This document shows positions 23,100 to 32,500 of a DNA stretch of 64,000 bases, piece by piece. This DNA is from Gracilaria gracilis. Taxonomy: Eukaryota > Rhodophyta > Florideophyceae > Gracilariales > Gracilariaceae. Each line of letters opens with the position of its first letter. Position 1 is the stretch's first letter. The stretch covers positions 185,144 through 249,143 of the forward strand of contig JARGSG010000113.1 of the NCBI GenBank assembly GCA_030374805.1. The letters are read 5' to 3'. Under the pieces are notes generated by a model, which was given only the letters and a program-made list of their open reading frames with translations, ran no database searches and was not told where the DNA came from. Made by a program: the position numbers and the translations under genes.

Positions 23100-24350
23100 G
23101 GGTTCAAACCTACAAAGGTTCTTCTCCTTCACTATGCACCTCTCTAGGTTCAAGCTTCGTGGCGTAACCGAATGGGGTAGAGTAGTGACACTGATGATTC
23201 GTTCATCTTCTCCAGCCGCTACAAGCATAGGAGCTCTGCCGATCGTGGCAGTGTCCACATCGCGTAAGGATACTGTACCGCAGTCTCCCATACGTGGGTA
23301 CACACAGCACGAGCCACAATTGGGTACAAATTCTGAACCTTCTCCGACAAAGTGGCAACGACCTCTTCACTCGTCTTCATCTTTTTTCCCTACTGCAGGG
23401 CATTCCCAGCGGGATCTTCTTCATTACTGACATCCGTTCTAACCGGTTTGCGGTTACAATGCATTTGCACGCCTTCGCATTAACATTCCCGATTTGGGCT
23501 TCAATCTCACTTTGTGAAACATCAAGTTCGTGCGAAAGAACGCCTACCGGGGGCAAACTTCAGCATTCTCCATCCCTTCTTATGATATTCTACACCCCGA
23601 GGTTTCATACCGAATACGAGATAACTCAACCAGAGTAGACAAGTGTTACCAGTAATGGTTCGCGTTCCTTCCATCCCCGACGGGCCGTTGACCGATGAAC
23701 GATAGCGTTGGACGACCATCCGTGGTGCCCAGTACTTTAAACAGCGCCGTTTCTACGGAGAGAAAGTCTCCAATACTCTTTCTGAAAAGCAAACAAATGA
23801 ACATACCAAACCATGGTGTAAACCGTTCCGGCACTACCAGATAATGTGGCGGCAGGTAGCTACCGGATCACGGTACGCTTCTGACAACCACACCGATTAT
23901 CGGTAACGCAGTATCACTTTCCCCACATATCACCTGATCAGGGGTTCAGAACAAAAGCGAGTCGGTTTTCTGTACAGACAGCTCAGTTTTCCACTCTATC
24001 ACTGCGTATCACTTCATTTTCTCACACCCACAAGGGTTTTCCAAACAACTTCGTAAATGAGGATCTTTCCATGCATCCAAATTAATCACTTTCTCACGAA
24101 CCTTACGAAAAGGAGCATAGTACCAACATTGGTTATCATCACGACTTCTTCTCGAAATGGGATCACAGATACCGGTGTCTCGGTGATAGTGCAACTCGCG
24201 ACTCACTCATTTGCGCAAAAGCACACTCCAGCAAACTGGCTAACTTCCCTTCTGGGACACTTCAATACTTCAAAACGTCTTCCTTGAATCGGAGAACTTC
24301 ATTGTAGACACCTCTCATGTGAGAAATATCCGGGTGATCGGAGTTCAAAT

Positions 24351-24369
24351 CATATCATATCATATCATA
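24351..24369. repeat. CATAT microsatellite
   Basis: Four tandem CATAT/CATAA units lie within LTR-2. Confidence 0.7.
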
Positions 24370-25895
24370 ACATTTGTTGTCGCTACAGAGCGTATCAACC
24401 TTTCCATCAATTCCCAGACATTGCTGCCAACCGAACATCTCGTTGAACAAAAGCCTATCACCGTATACCGGTTACCAAGGCGTAAGAAATTTTCCAGAAC
24501 ACCATAACATAGTAAAAGCCGACTTCGGAATGCTCAGATATACTTTATCCGTGCGGGTTACTTCTCTTTTCTCCTGTCTCACAGGCATATGATACTTGCA
24601 ACAGCATTCCTTACAATGAGTTCTGCGGTTTCCTGCGTTGTTCCCGACACTAGGCTTTGTTTTCTTTCGGAGACCAAGTGAGTGTACAAGGGTGACGGTG
24701 GGAGTCCGGCGTCGGGGTCGCTGATCTGCCTGTTGGGCAAAGACACTAGCCGTTTTGACGGAGAATTTTTACGTTCCGTTTTCGCCAACCAAACCGCACG
24801 AAAGTAATCCTCAGTAAAGTGCGTTATTTCCAAAGTTGGTGAGCCAACTGTCATCCCAAACGGGCAAGAATCCAACGAATGGTAATGTTCCTGTTCTAAG
24901 CAAAGTTCCTTCTTGACGCGAAAGGACCGTTGCGACGGAGATACAGCGTTTGACACTCATTGTGCAGGGCGGCGGATTTTACCGGGCCACGGCAATATAC
25001 CACTTCATTGCACATGGCGGCGGGTTGCAACAATGCAGCGCCATGTGATTGACTCCGCACTCTGGCACATTATGGAGTGCAACGCATCCCTATTGGGCGA
25101 CCAACTTGCCAAGTGACCATGTGCACTCTCGTCAGATTCCGAAAATGCCATGCGCCATGGCAAGCCAAAAAATCAAACAAATTAATTTGGCGTGCCACTT
25201 TGCGCGCGCGCGCGAGCATGCGCATGCACCGCCAGCCACTGGCACTCAAAAAATTAAGTATTTTGACCGGCTAACGGTACGTGCAATTTTGCATACGCGA
25301 GCAGCACTCCTGCAAATTATCTGCCGATGACGGCGCGCTTCCCACGGAGATTTCTGCGCTACACAGCGCACCTGTCAAGGTTCTTTCATATAAATTGCAT
25401 GCGTACACTTCCTAAAACAGGCTTATCAGCGTTATCCACAAGAATTCTTCATCTTCATTCATATTTACTGCAAGTTCCTTTCATGGCGCCCGTCGTCGCG
25501 CTGACCTTTCGGCGGGTCTGCGAAACCCGTCTTTTCGGTACCTCTTACCTTCTACGCGTCATGCGATCTGGGCGTAGAAGTAGCCAACGACTTGGACGCT
25601 TGCCCACGTGAATTCTCATCACCAACATCCGGTTTCCCAACAGGGGTAGCTCCAACTTCAATACTGACTTCTGCCTCGATCGAGAAATCGACGCGCGTGA
25701 ACGTTAGGACAATACTTCTGGTCCAGGTTTCTGTCTCAAAACACCCATCCGCGTTTCTAGCCGACAGCGGTTCATTTCACGTACCGACGACGGTAAATCC
25801 TTCACCAATGCCACTTGAAACTTCCATTTCCATTGTTCGGCGATCAACCGGCGACGACGTTTAGATCCAGAGACAATCCAAACAAAGCGGAGGTA

Positions 25896-26030
25896 CAACT
25901 TTATAACCAAATATTGGTGCACCTTCATTACGATTTCTTCCCATGCGTGGCATATACGACGATCGACAGCGGTTATTTCCACAGAACCTATACCAAACGT
26001 ACCCGAACTGACTCTCCACTTCTTGGCACT
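25896..26030. repeat. diverged internal duplication in LTR-2, copy 1
   Basis: This block, starting around CAAATATTGGT and running through CGACAGCGGTT to GAACTGACTCT, is repeated with moderate divergence at 26491-26622, about 595 bp away. Confidence 0.7.
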
Positions 26031-26490
26031 GCGACCACGTAGCGGCACACCGAAAATTCGGTACTAAGTCAACTGAAACCGACAACGGTAGAAAGATTAC
26101 GCGTCTTGCCCGTACGGGAACAACTTCACCGCCGATCTTGCATTGCTTGCGGTTAACCATTAACTCAACAATTCAGGGCGTCAAACCAACTTCTTGGGTA
26201 GCCTTCGCGACAGCGATACACCAGCTCAGATGTCCGTGATGCGCCATGAATTTCCCAACTGGGGCTCAACTGTAGTTTCCCAAGCAAGGGTGATAAGATC
26301 AGAACCAACGTTGGTAGTAAGCAATAGTAGGTTTAGAGGTTTTGGTAGTAACCAATACGGCGTGCGTAGGCGGTCCTGAACGACAGTGTCAGTAGCGATA
26401 ACACCGCTTCCGGATCTTAGAATACCCACATGGGCACCAATCCTTCCGCGACAAGGAACCAGTAACGTAGCCAAAGCACTCGGGACAACA

Positions 26491-26622
26491 ATATCCATAA
26501 ACCAATATTGGTACGACCTCATCATGAGTTCTTTCCATCCGTGGCATTTTCGATCACCGACAGCGGTTCTTCTCAACACAACCTATACAAAGAAGACGCG
26601 AACTGACTCTGCATTGCACTCA
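26491..26622. repeat. diverged internal duplication in LTR-2, copy 2
   Basis: Partner of 25896-26030: the same landmarks ATTGGT, CCGTGGCAT, CGACAGCGGTT and CGAACTGACTCT occur in order. Confidence 0.7.
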
Positions 26623-27177
26623 GCGACGCAAACGACGTCATGCAACAAATCAGTGGTAAGTTGAGAACCAATGCCGAACACTTCGGAGCGGATTGATCAC
26701 ATACCCAGTAGGGTTCTGCAATAACAATATATCTTCCCCAGTTCGGGTATACATCAAACCAAGCTTCTACCGTGTGCGGTCAATAACCAAAATAGCCATC
26801 TTATGGAATTCAAGCCCTGTTCGGGAGAATCAACAAGCGCGATGCGGGATCAAAACCATCCGTACTGCGGCATGAATTTCTCGAACGGGACTGCGTAAAA
26901 CCCAGCCATATCGTCCCTATCAAGGGTCCAGACTTCAAAAACAGATGATCGTCCGACTGTTCCGGCGTGTCCATACTAACCCAGAGGGTGCTTCCCAAAA
27001 TCGATACCACCGTATGTCGGCAGTAGAATACGATCTCGTTAGCACGAGCATTTCCATAAACTGGATAAGATAGCTACGCCGAGCGACGGAAGTAGAACGC
27101 GAAACTCTTACCCCCTTCTTAGGCGGAGCCACCACGAGTGGTTACATCACCAGACATGGGCGTCAGAACTCCACGAG

Positions 27178-27391
27178 AGTGAACGACTTGACTCTGTTCA
27201 CGGATTTCAGAACCAATACCAGAACCAATACAGATTGGTGAAACACCTGACAGGCAGTTCAAACTGTAGAAGAGAACTCCAAGGAGTGAAAGACTTGACT
27301 CTGTTCACGGATTTCAGAACCAATACCAGAACCAATACAGATTGGTGAAACACCTGACAGGCAGTTCAAACTGTAGAAGAGAACTCCAAGG
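27178..27391. repeat. 107-bp tandem duplication in LTR-2
   Basis: Two nearly identical 107-bp units are adjacent. GACTTGACTCTG starts at 27185 and again at 27292. Near identity implies a recent duplication relative to the rest of the element. Confidence 0.9.
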
Positions 27392-28147
27392 AGTGAACGC
27401 AATCCAAGTTCGGATTTCATAAAGAACACTCACCGTGTCAATCGGTACCAACCTTAACAAGGAAACTATCGTCCAGGATCAACCTCAAGCGCACCTAACG
27501 TTATCGATATGATCCAGAAATGGCATTTCACGTAAAAAATATATATATAGCCTAGACGAAACCGGGAAAGGTTCACATGACTCGAACCAAGTTCAGGAAC
27601 CATTCTAGGTGAACCAATACAAATAACTCAAACGAGTCCAAATAAAAGATACTCCAGAGTTTGGAGACTTCTCGTAATGAGACGAAACAATCTCCCACGA
27701 TGGGAAAGAAACCGTGCAGGCGGGAACGCGTGTCCCGGCAAGTCGGGCGAAAAAACCACCGTGTTATAAAGTTCAGAACCAATACAGAGCATCTTCACGA
27801 ACCCAAGTTGGAGGAATCGAAAAACAACCAACCTGAGGGTGTCATTCACATCCCTCTCCTTAGGGTACAGTACCTTCGCAAGAAAAGAACCGTTCCGTGG
27901 TGAGCGAAGAGTGAACAATTCAGAAATCGCAAACAAAAATCAACCAACATCATCCTGACGATAGGAACTAGTCATGAACCCATGTAGGTGTCAAAAATGA
28001 ACCTCATCCTCAGAAGTTGAGGCAAAAACCTTACCAGAAACATGAAACTTACTAACCCCAAACACGGGCGTCAGCATAACACTTGCACTACCCGAATGGG
28101 TTATTATTCGCATTAGCGATTTCCATCAGGGGACCGTAACGGATACA

Positions 28148-28330
28148 TTAATGACACTCCTCCAGAAGAAACGAGTCTAGTACACAGTTTGGACCGGCCC
28201 CGGTATCCAAAAGAGCGATATGACGAACCATGAGATGGTCAGAGAAGCCGAAATCGGCGAGAACCTTACACTTCTCTTCGAGAGCATCATTACGAGGTCC
28301 GGACACTTCGGATTGCTTTTCCGTATCCAA
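28148..28330 (-). pseudogene. LTR-2 protease remnant
   Basis: The minus-strand frame contains LLDTGAGPN, the retropepsin active-site motif shared with LTR-1 and LTR-3. It then stops. Downstream sequence only weakly suggests the rest of the domain. It marks the gag-pol junction and fixes the orientation of LTR-2. Confidence 0.7.
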
Positions 28331-28599
28331 GACCGTTCGAGTTGACCCATCTCAGGGTGTGAGTCCGCTAAGGATAAAGATATCTTTCTAGAAAGGATCT
28401 TCATCTGGGAGCGAGGTTAGAACGCCTCAGGCTGCAATGACCCCTGTTGACAGGTCACCTCTCCCGAATGGGAGGCTCCCGATATCAGTTTTGTGGAGAA
28501 GGAATCACCGATTGACTCGGGTAAAACCTATCCTGGGGAACTGAAAAATCCCCGGTCTTGGGTTCGGCTGCTTTCAGCGGACCTTGGTTCTGAACCGTC

Positions 28600-29635
28600 G
28601 CGATAGTTCCAATATTTCCAGCACCGTTTCGGTTCTTCACCGCGATCCCGTAGGACACTCTCGAAACCCGAGCTTGTCTTCTGGTGAGAGTAATTCATGA
28701 AACCCAATAATGATTAGCTTATCCCAATGTGGGAGCGTGCTCTGCGGTGCAATATGTCCTAGCCCGTAGCACTGGGAACATATCACCGTGGTCGATTTGA
28801 CATACAAACGAACGTGCACATTGCGTTGCGGCGTAATGTACCTGATCTCAGGTTTGCGTACTCAGAGGAGTTCATTGCTAGAGCAATTCGTCGAACCCCG
28901 TCATGGGTACCTTCACCGTAGAAAGCGGGATGATTCCCCATCATCAAATGACGACTCTGACGTAGACGTCTCCGTGTCAGACTGCTCAAATGAGAAAGCA
29001 CCGACTTCTGGTGATCAAAAACAACCCGGATGACTTGGTAGGCTTTTCTTCTTTCTCGTTTGAGAGCCTTAACCGTGTGAACGGGAACGTTTGCGATTCT
29101 TCCGGAGACGGCGTTCTGTATCCGATGAGTCGGCCAACGAACTTGACTCCGAAGTGGATGAGTCTTTCTCGAAAGAATCTAAACGTTCACCGATACGGGA
29201 TAACTTCACAGTAAATTCCTCAAAAGAGGCTTCTGAAAAATCACTCCTCTCAATACTCGAGGTAACACTCAGTCGCAACTCGCGAACATCTGCCGACACA
29301 TCTCGGAGCTTGATATCGGAAATATCTCGTCTGAGATTCAGCAGACCCTCCAACAGGGATCGTAGACCAAAAAACAATTCTTTGGTAGCTGACTCCAACC
29401 CGGAGAAACCAACAGCGTCAGTATTTCGAAAGTCGAATAACCCAAAAACCACCGGCGTGGGATCAAAAGACCACCCAGTTTGGGGAAACGACAAAAAGAA
29501 CAACACTTTCCGAGAATCGGATGAGATTTCATGAACACCAATCCCTTCGGGCACAGAATACAAACCCGAATAAGGGTAGTCATCAGAACCTTCCGAAGGC
29601 GAGGAACCATTCCACAGATCACCCCTCGACATCAT
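28600..29635 (-). pseudogene. LTR-2 gag-like remnant
   Basis: The minus-strand frame from ATG 29635 encodes 188 residues with a helical Leu/Arg-rich middle and a Ser-rich, then very basic, end (RRLRKNRKRSRSHG). Further downstream another frame has CSQCYGLGHIAPQS near 28770, a CCHC knuckle in which the last Cys is Ser. The position between primer-binding site and protease supports Gag. It shows no clear similarity to the Gag of LTR-1 or LTR-3, so LTR-2 belongs to a different lineage. Confidence 0.6.
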
Positions 29636-29830
29636 CAGGGCATCATACGAACCGAAAACTCGGTGAAAACGAAAACGTCAATCACGGTTTCCGAAAAGCG
29701 GAAAGAAACAAAGGAGTGACTCCAACAGAACCGAAACTCGCTGTCAATCGAAATCAATCTCCCAAAAAGGGGAATCCCAATCTTCAAGATTCCAAACTCA
29801 AAAGAGTACTTCACAAAGTGACACAAGCCC

Positions 29831-29847
29831 TTCTAAGTCGGGAGACA
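29831..29847 (-). promoter_or_regulatory. LTR-2 primer-binding site
   Basis: On the minus strand TTTTGTCTCCCGACTTAGAA follows the LTR. It is the LTR-1/LTR-3 site with one G missing. Confidence 0.65.
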
Positions 29848-29850
29848 AAA

Positions 29851-30846
29851 TGTGGAGCAACACCCTGAAAGGGAACGTCCATGGGATGTTCGAGTCCCAC
29901 TCCCTGTATGGGCGAACTCAGCAGAAGAGCCTTCTGCCCGTGCGCATGCCGAGTGGCAGCCGGTTGTAAACCGGAGACGGTACTGGAAGAACCTGCAGAG
30001 GTAAAAACCATGAGGAACCGGTGATCGGTAGTGAAGCACAGGAAAACCCAGAGAAAGGGTGCAAAAAGGGGGAAAAAGGGGTAAAGAAACCGTACAAACG
30101 TGGGAGTACTCCAAGTAACAGACACCCGGAGCAGAGCTAAGGGTTTTGCCAAACGGGTGAACAGACCCGAGGGGGAGCGACAACGGCAACCAAAGCCGAA
30201 AATAACCCTATACAGGGGCGGAAGTGAAGCCTGTACCAGGAAACGATATATTCAATAAACGACCCGATACCACGGCGAAGATAACTGAAAAGGACCTAAT
30301 GATGGGACAAAGACTGAAATGAGCCAGAAAATGGTGCACAGTAGCTTCCTAAAGGACCCTGATGGGTGAGTGTACCGACATCAGTCGTGATTAATCTCCT
30401 AAGGGAGGCGTGAACCTACGTAGGCAGTACTACTCATAGCCTAATATTCGGAATGAAGACCACGTACCTCAGGAAGAAGATACGACTCAGGTAACTTTAC
30501 AATTTTGGCTCCAGGGTGAGATCACCCGAGCTTATATGCCTAGTGCATATCAAACTAAATATTATTACTAAAATAGTGCACAATTCTTGAGATCCACACA
30601 CGTGGCCAACCCACTGTCAGGGGCCTCATGAGTGACTTCACTCAACTAAATCTATAAAATTTCCAGGTGTTCAACACCATGCAATGGTTCCATAATCCAA
30701 TCCACCTAACAAGGTTCACTTCAAGTCATCCGAACTTCACCCATATGTAGGGTCCATCATCAACATCACAAGCCATTATCCCAATTGGAGTCCAGAGCCT
30801 GGAGACAGGAAAATAGGTACCGAGCACGGTGCCGTTTTGCTCTACA
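29851..30846 (-). repeat. LTR-2 5' LTR
   Basis: This 996-bp LTR runs (plus strand) from TGTGGAGCAA to TTGCTCTACA. Only its first about 550 bp have a counterpart at the left end. Confidence 0.85.
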
Positions 30847-30851
30847 AAACT

Positions 30852-31197
30852 GGAGGTCGAGCCCCGCTCACCCTTAAGGTGATCGTGGCGCTCCCTCCCT
30901 GACTATATTGTAAAGTTAAGCACCTTTTGACTAATTCTACATCTACCTAGATTCTACAGTCAACCTCGTGGTTTAGATAGGACTATTCAGGCTTGACTAG
31001 CACGCTGCGTGCCGTCCACTGAATCTACCTAACGATTACGGTCTATCCAGCTGCTATCTTGCGCCCCCAGTGGTAAGTGCTGCTACACACCCCTCGGTAT
31101 TCTTTAACATGCTTTCTAGGTCGAGCCCACGCGCGCTCTCTAGCAACGCGTCAACACAAATTACCCAATGAAACAAAGCTTATGCTGTTGTACCACA
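30852..31197 (+). repeat. LTR-1 3' LTR, second segment
   Basis: It matches bases 160-505 of the 5' LTR and ends TTGTACCACA. It is followed by TTTTT and then the resumed piggyBac transposase. Confidence 0.9.
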
Positions 31198-31202
31198 TTT
31201 TT

Positions 31203-31598
31203 GAAAATGTTGAATACAAACAAAGGAGCACCAGTTTGGCACCCGTAGTTACTCCAAATGCCAACACAGAACCACAAAGCGTAATACAGAGGCGAAGTGA
31301 AACAAATATTTTGTTCGAAACAAAGAAGAGGAAGAGCGTTCATTGTGTTCTTTCTAATCTATTTGCGCCAAATGGGCGAAAAAAGTACACCATGTTTTCG
31401 TGTACTGTGTTCAAAAAGGGTTTCCACGTCAACTGTTTCGCGTTTTACCATGACAAAGAAGCTCTGAAAAAAACTCGGCCTGAGGTCTGTAAATCAATTG
31501 TATCTGCTGAGACACTGTTATTCTCCAACGCTCATCGAAGAAGATGCAATCAGGTAACTGCAACGCTTGCAATCGCTAAAGTAATACATAAGAAATAA
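31203..31598 (+). pseudogene. piggyBac transposase, copy B, 3' part
   Basis: This is the continuation of 10038-11878 after the LTR insertions. It encodes the C-terminal linker and cysteine-rich domain, collinear with copy A (RKSVHCVLSN against RKSVRCMLCT, then FHVNCF against LHVNCF). Two zinc-ligand cysteines of copy A are Ser and Phe here, so the domain is damaged. The stop TAA is at 31596-31598, 2 bp before the stop of the convergent gene. Confidence 0.88.
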
Positions 31599-31600
31599 AC

Positions 31601-32158
31601 TTAGTCTTTCTTGAATCCCATGTACGCCCCCATTTCATCAAGCCATAGTGCTCGAATGCCCTTCAAAGCACAATGCGGAAGCTGTACTCTGTTATGAGCG
31701 CCTAAAAATCCATAGCGCTCATAGACATAAGCCATGTAGGCCGTTGTACGAGCCGCGTTCTTTTTCATGCTTGGTTTACCCAGCACAGGATACTCGATAC
31801 TAGTCTTGTGCCCCAGTGAAACCGCTAGGTGTAGCCAGTAACAAGGGATTCCACCGCATTTGGGACAAGCCACATCTCCGTTGGCAGCGGTTACACAAAG
31901 CAGACGCACACACTTTGTTTCGAGAGCAGCGTGCTTAGTGAGACTGGACGTATTGCAGTAACCTTGGTTTCCGTAGTTTGTATGGTGATTATGGATACCA
32001 AAGTTAGTGGGAGTAGAAGTGGTAGTGGTTGTTTTCATATCTGCAATTCGTGCATTGTCTTCTGTGGACATGTTACACTCGATTCCCATGCTTGCCACAT
32101 CTTCGTGCGAATGGTACGCGGCTTTGTTTCGTTCATTAAGTGTGCCGCTGGCCTCCAT
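31601..32158 (-). CDS. piggyBac ORF2, intact convergent accessory protein
   Basis: The frame is open from ATG 32158, chosen because it aligns with the copy A start region (EAS block), to the stop at 31601; 185 residues. The N-terminal half is Thr/Asn/His-rich and variable. The C-terminal half has CPKCGGIPCYW, a zinc-ribbon-like pair of Cys motifs, then YxxYVYER, YGFLG, LPHCALKGIR and a terminal GAYMGFKK block. These are the positions conserved in copy A. It overlaps no other gene and faces the transposase tail-to-tail. It could be a partner of the transposase, a repressor or a targeting factor. I do not recognise the family and infer only that it belongs to the element. It still reads intact although the neighbouring transposase is broken. 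Confidence 0.78.
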   Translation of the reverse strand: MEASGTLNERNKAAYHSHEDVASMGIECNMSTEDNARIADMKTTTTTSTPTNFGIHNHHTNYGNQGYCNTSSLTKHAALETKCVRLLCVTAANGDVACPKCGGIPCYWLHLAVSLGHKTSIEYPVLGKPSMKKNAARTTAYMAYVYERYGFLGAHNRVQLPHCALKGIRALWLDEMGAYMGFKKD

Positions 32159-32336
32159 GAAGCACGTTGAGAAAGCCACAAGAAATGTGGGACGTCAATC
32201 TTCGCGGCAGTACTAGGAAGTAATCTTGAGCGCGTTCAGATCCTCTGCTGTATGGTGCTTGAAAAACGTCTAAAGTGCACTTCGTGAGATGATTAGAACG
32301 AACAAACGAAAACGTGTGTAAACTGATTGGTGGATT

Positions 32337-32362
32337 CTTATGTCTATCTCACTAGACATAAG
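32337..32362. repeat. right subterminal palindrome of piggyBac B
   Basis: TTATGTCTA and TAGACATAA arms flank TCTCAC, the inverse of the left-end copy at 9803-9830. Confidence 0.85.
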
Positions 32363-32500
32363 TATAAGTTATCAACCGGGGCAATCCAAGGAAATGCGGA
32401 CCGAGGCCATTATATCGGACCCGAGCGAAGCGAGGCCCGATATATTGTGCCGAGGTGCGCAATTTCCTGGCGAGCGACCGGTTTATAACTTGCTTGTCTC
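32363..32500. repeat. about 130-bp imperfect palindrome
   Basis: The flanks at about 32366-32407 and 32451-32493 are imperfect inverted repeats (AAGTTATCAACCGG against CCGGTTTATAACTT, with GGAAAT against ATTTCC further in). The core at 32411-32446 pairs TATCGG with CCGATA around GAGCGAAGCGAG. It lies where the right terminus of piggyBac B should be, so it may be a small fold-back insertion or a rearranged end. Confidence 0.6.

Larger units (their letters stand above)
23100..28140. other. LTR-2 internal region without recognisable genes
   Basis: Only short frames occur here. The stretch contains a diverged internal duplication (25896-26030 against 26491-26622), a 107-bp tandem duplication near 27180-27391 and many copies of AACCAAT. 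An AT-rich and CG-rich patch lies at 25200-25270. Pol should be here in a complete element, so it has been lost, replaced or degraded beyond recognition. Confidence 0.5.
22550..30846 (-). mobile_element. LTR-2: decayed LTR retrotransposon nested in the LTR-1 3' LTR
   Basis: The ends are TGTGGAGCAA and TTGCTCTACA, flanked by a perfect AAACT duplication (22545-22549 and 30847-30851). The right LTR is 996 bp (29851-30846). The left copy keeps only the first about 550 bp (22550 to about 23099), with about 17 differences (about 3%). Orientation is minus: a primer-binding site lies left of the right LTR, followed leftward by gag-like (29635) and protease (28330) remnants. No RT, RNase H or integrase was recognised in 23100-28100. 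It is younger than LTR-1, both by nesting and by LTR divergence. Confidence 0.88.
11879..31197 (+). mobile_element. LTR-1: Ty3/Gypsy chromovirus with antisense accessory gene
   Basis: LTRs of 505 bp start TGTGGTACAG and end TTGTACCACA. Internal order on the plus strand is PBS, gag, protease, RT, RNase H, integrase, chromodomain. Then comes an antisense gene (19115-21920), a G-rich polypurine tract and the 3' LTR. The 3' LTR is split by LTR-2 into 22391-22549 and 30852-31197, which sum to exactly 505 bp. About 10 differences in the first 159 LTR bases (about 6%), together with many stops in gag and pol, mark an old insertion. It lies inside the piggyBac B transposase gene. Confidence 0.92.
9786..32362 (+). 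mobile_element. piggyBac-family transposon, copy B, split by nested LTR elements
   Basis: The left end is TTAA followed by CCCTTCTGAGGCGAGC. A 28-bp subterminal palindrome at 9803-9830 has its exact inverted partner at 32337-32362, including the six-base centre (GTGAGA against TCTCAC). These two define the element. Its own sequence is 9786-11878 and 31203-32362; the rest is LTR-1 with LTR-2 inside it. The outer right 15-20 bp and right TTAA are not recognisable. The sequence beyond 32362 passes straight into a long imperfect palindrome, so the right end is deleted or interrupted. Confidence 0.85.

Noticed and set aside
22550-30846. LTR-2 as a purely non-coding large retrotransposon derivative
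   Set aside because: A minus-strand DTGAGPN protease motif and Gag-like remnants with a degenerate zinc knuckle show that it once carried coding sequence.
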